64,000 bases of DNA from Liolophura sinensis. Lineage: Eukaryota; Mollusca; Polyplacophora; Chitonida; Chitonidae. The notes beneath the pieces are model-generated. The model was not told the origin of the DNA and ran no database searches. It saw nothing but the letters and a program-made list of their open reading frames with translations. How positions within the stretch are numbered: the first letter of the stretch is position 1; each line of letters opens with the position of its first letter. This document shows, one piece after another, positions 62,430-64,000 of this stretch. Where the stretch lies: the NCBI RefSeq assembly GCF_032854445.1, contig NC_088295.1:93119805-93183804 (forward strand), written 5' to 3'. Position numbers and translations under genes: made by a program.

Positions 62430-64000
62430 ATGCTGCTCTGCCTGGTCTCAGTTTGTGATGGTGGCCTGGTCTCAATTTGTGATGCTCTTCTGGTCCCAGT
62501 TCGTGATGGTGGCGTGATCCCAGTTCGTGATGGCGACCTTGTCCCAGTGTGTGATGGTGACCTTGTCCCAGTGTGTGATGGTGACATTGTCCCAGAGTGT
62601 GATGGTGGCCTGGTTCCCCAGTGTAGTGGTGGATTGGTCCCAGTTTGTGATGGTTACCTGGTCCCAGTTTGTGATGGTGACCTGCTTCCAAGGTGTGATA
62701 GTGACATGGTCCCAGTGTGTGATGGTGACCTTTTCTCAGTATGTGATGGTGGCCTGGTTTCACAGTGTATTGGTAGCCTGGTCCCAGTGTGTGATGGCGA
62801 CATGGCCCGAGGGTGTGATGGTGGCCTGGTCCCAGCGTGTGATGGTGGCCTGGTCCGAGTGTGTGATGGTGACATGGTCCCATGAAAGTGACCTGGATCC
62901 AGGATGTGCAGGTGACCCGGTTCCAGTTTGTGATGGTGGCCTGGTCCTAGTTTGTGACTGTGACCTAGCTCCAGGGTGTGAGGTTGGCCTGGTCCCAGTG
63001 TGTGAGGTTGGCCTGGGCCCAGGATGTGATGGTGGCCTCTTCCCAGGGTGTGATAATGGCCTGGTCTCAAGGTGTGATAATGGCCTGGTCCCAGTTTGTG
63101 ATCGTGGCCTGATTCCAGTTTGTGAAGGTGACCAGGGTGGGATAGTGGTCTGGTCCCAGTTTATGAAGGTGACCTGGTTCCAGTTTGTGATGGTAGCCTC
63201 TTCCTAGTTTGTGATGGTGACCTGGCACCAATTTGTAATGGTGACCTTGTTCCAGTTTGTGATGGTTACCTGGTCCCAGTTTGTGATGGTGATGTGGATC
63301 CTGGGTGTGATGGTGACCTGGTCCCAGTTTGTAATGGTGACCTTGTCCCAATTTGTAACGGTTACCTGGTTCCAGTTTGTGATGGTGATGTGGATCCACG
63401 GTGTGGTGGTGACCATGTCCCAGTTTGTGATGGTGACCTGGTCCTAGTTTGTGATGGTGGCCTGGTCCCAGTTTTTGATGGTAGCCTGGTTTGACCTGGT
63501 TCCAGTTTGTGAAGGTGACCTGGTTCCAGTTTGTGATGGTGACCATGTCCCAGTTTGTGATGGTGACCTGGTCCCATTTTGTGATGATGATGTGGATCCT
63601 GGGTGTGATGGTGACCATGTCCCAGTTTGTGATGGTGATGTAGATCCACGGTGTGGTGGTGACGATGTCCCAGTTTGTGATGGTGACCTGGTTCCAGTTT
63701 GTGATGGTGATGTGGATCCACTGTGTGGTGGTGACCATGTCCCAGTTTGTGATGGTGACCTGGTCCTAGTTTGTGATGGTGACCATGTCCAAGTTTGTGA
63801 TGGTGATGTGGATCCACGGTGTGGTGGTGACCTGGCCCCAGTTTGTGATGGTGATGTGGATCCACGGTGTGGTGGTGACCTGGTCCCAGTTTATCACGGT
63901 TACCTGGTCCCAGTTTGTGATGGTGATGTGGATCCACGGTGTGGTGGTGACCATGTCCCAGTTTGTGATGGTGACCTGGTCCTAGTTTGTGATGGTGGCC
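62430..64000. repeat. 24-bp minisatellite running to the window end
   Basis: About 65 copies of GTTTGTGATGGTGACCTGGT CCCA. From 63280 on, copies of GATGGTGATGTGGATCCACG GTGTGGTGGTGACC are mixed in, giving a longer period and regular GGATCC sites. Eight-codon units keep frames open on both strands (up to 226 codons), which are artefacts. It lies in the MAEL intron after exon c and its right end is not seen. Confidence 0.94.

Noticed and set aside
62251-63985. Long His- or Asp/Val-rich frames at the window end
   Set aside because: They are open frames of the 24-bp array in the MAEL intron. Only 62281-62414 in this interval shows real coding signal.

Overview
This is a window of animal nuclear DNA, most likely from a marine mollusc or a close lophotrochozoan. 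The genes are split into short exons with GT/AG introns. There are tRNA-derived SINEs ending in AAATAAATAAAT, of a type I recall from mollusc genomes, and an eroded Ty3/Gypsy integrase. Most of the remaining DNA is minisatellite. The species call is inference; the gene structure is read from the sequence.

Gene 1 (+ strand, about 2.3-48.9 kb) is a secreted M12B (reprolysin/ADAMTS-like) zinc metalloprotease. I could build 15 exons with agreeing splice phases, giving 788 codons and a stop at 48809-48811. The 5' end lies outside the window. In order it has: the end of the catalytic domain (HELGHN-LGAGHD plus a Met-turn), an ADAMTS-type Cys-rich region, a Thr-rich mucin-like linker in one exon, an Ig-like domain ending in YDxxCxxC, five short four-cysteine modules (one per exon), and an unfamiliar 7-cysteine tail. 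About 2.4 kb of coding sequence sits in about 44 kb of intron.

The introns are packed with tandem repeats, and nearly every one has its own family: 62 bp (intron 1), 52 bp (2), 85 bp (3), a loose ~24 bp (5), 57 and 41 bp (6), 49 bp (7), CA repeat (8), 74 and 25 bp (9), 45 bp (10), 31/46 bp (12), 21 bp (13) and 64 bp (14). Three arrays show where they came from. The 85-bp array is an amplified piece of a Ty3/Gypsy integrase gene. The 74-bp array repeats the end of exon 9 with its 5' splice site. The 64-bp array repeats the exon 14 donor region.

Between the genes (48.9-59.0 kb) lie a 5.9-kb array of 77-bp units, a possible minus-strand terminal exon at 56.3-56.55 kb, and a 1.8-kb array of 24-bp units.

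Gene 2 (+ strand, from 59.05 kb past the window end) is a Maelstrom homologue (MAEL, piRNA pathway), with three phase-consistent exons of the MAEL domain. Its introns also carry arrays: AATAAA-rich units at 60.6-61.0 kb and 24-bp units from 62.4 kb to the window end. I could not find its upstream HMG-box exons. Many long open frames in this window are by-products of arrays whose unit length is a multiple of three, and I do not annotate them as genes.
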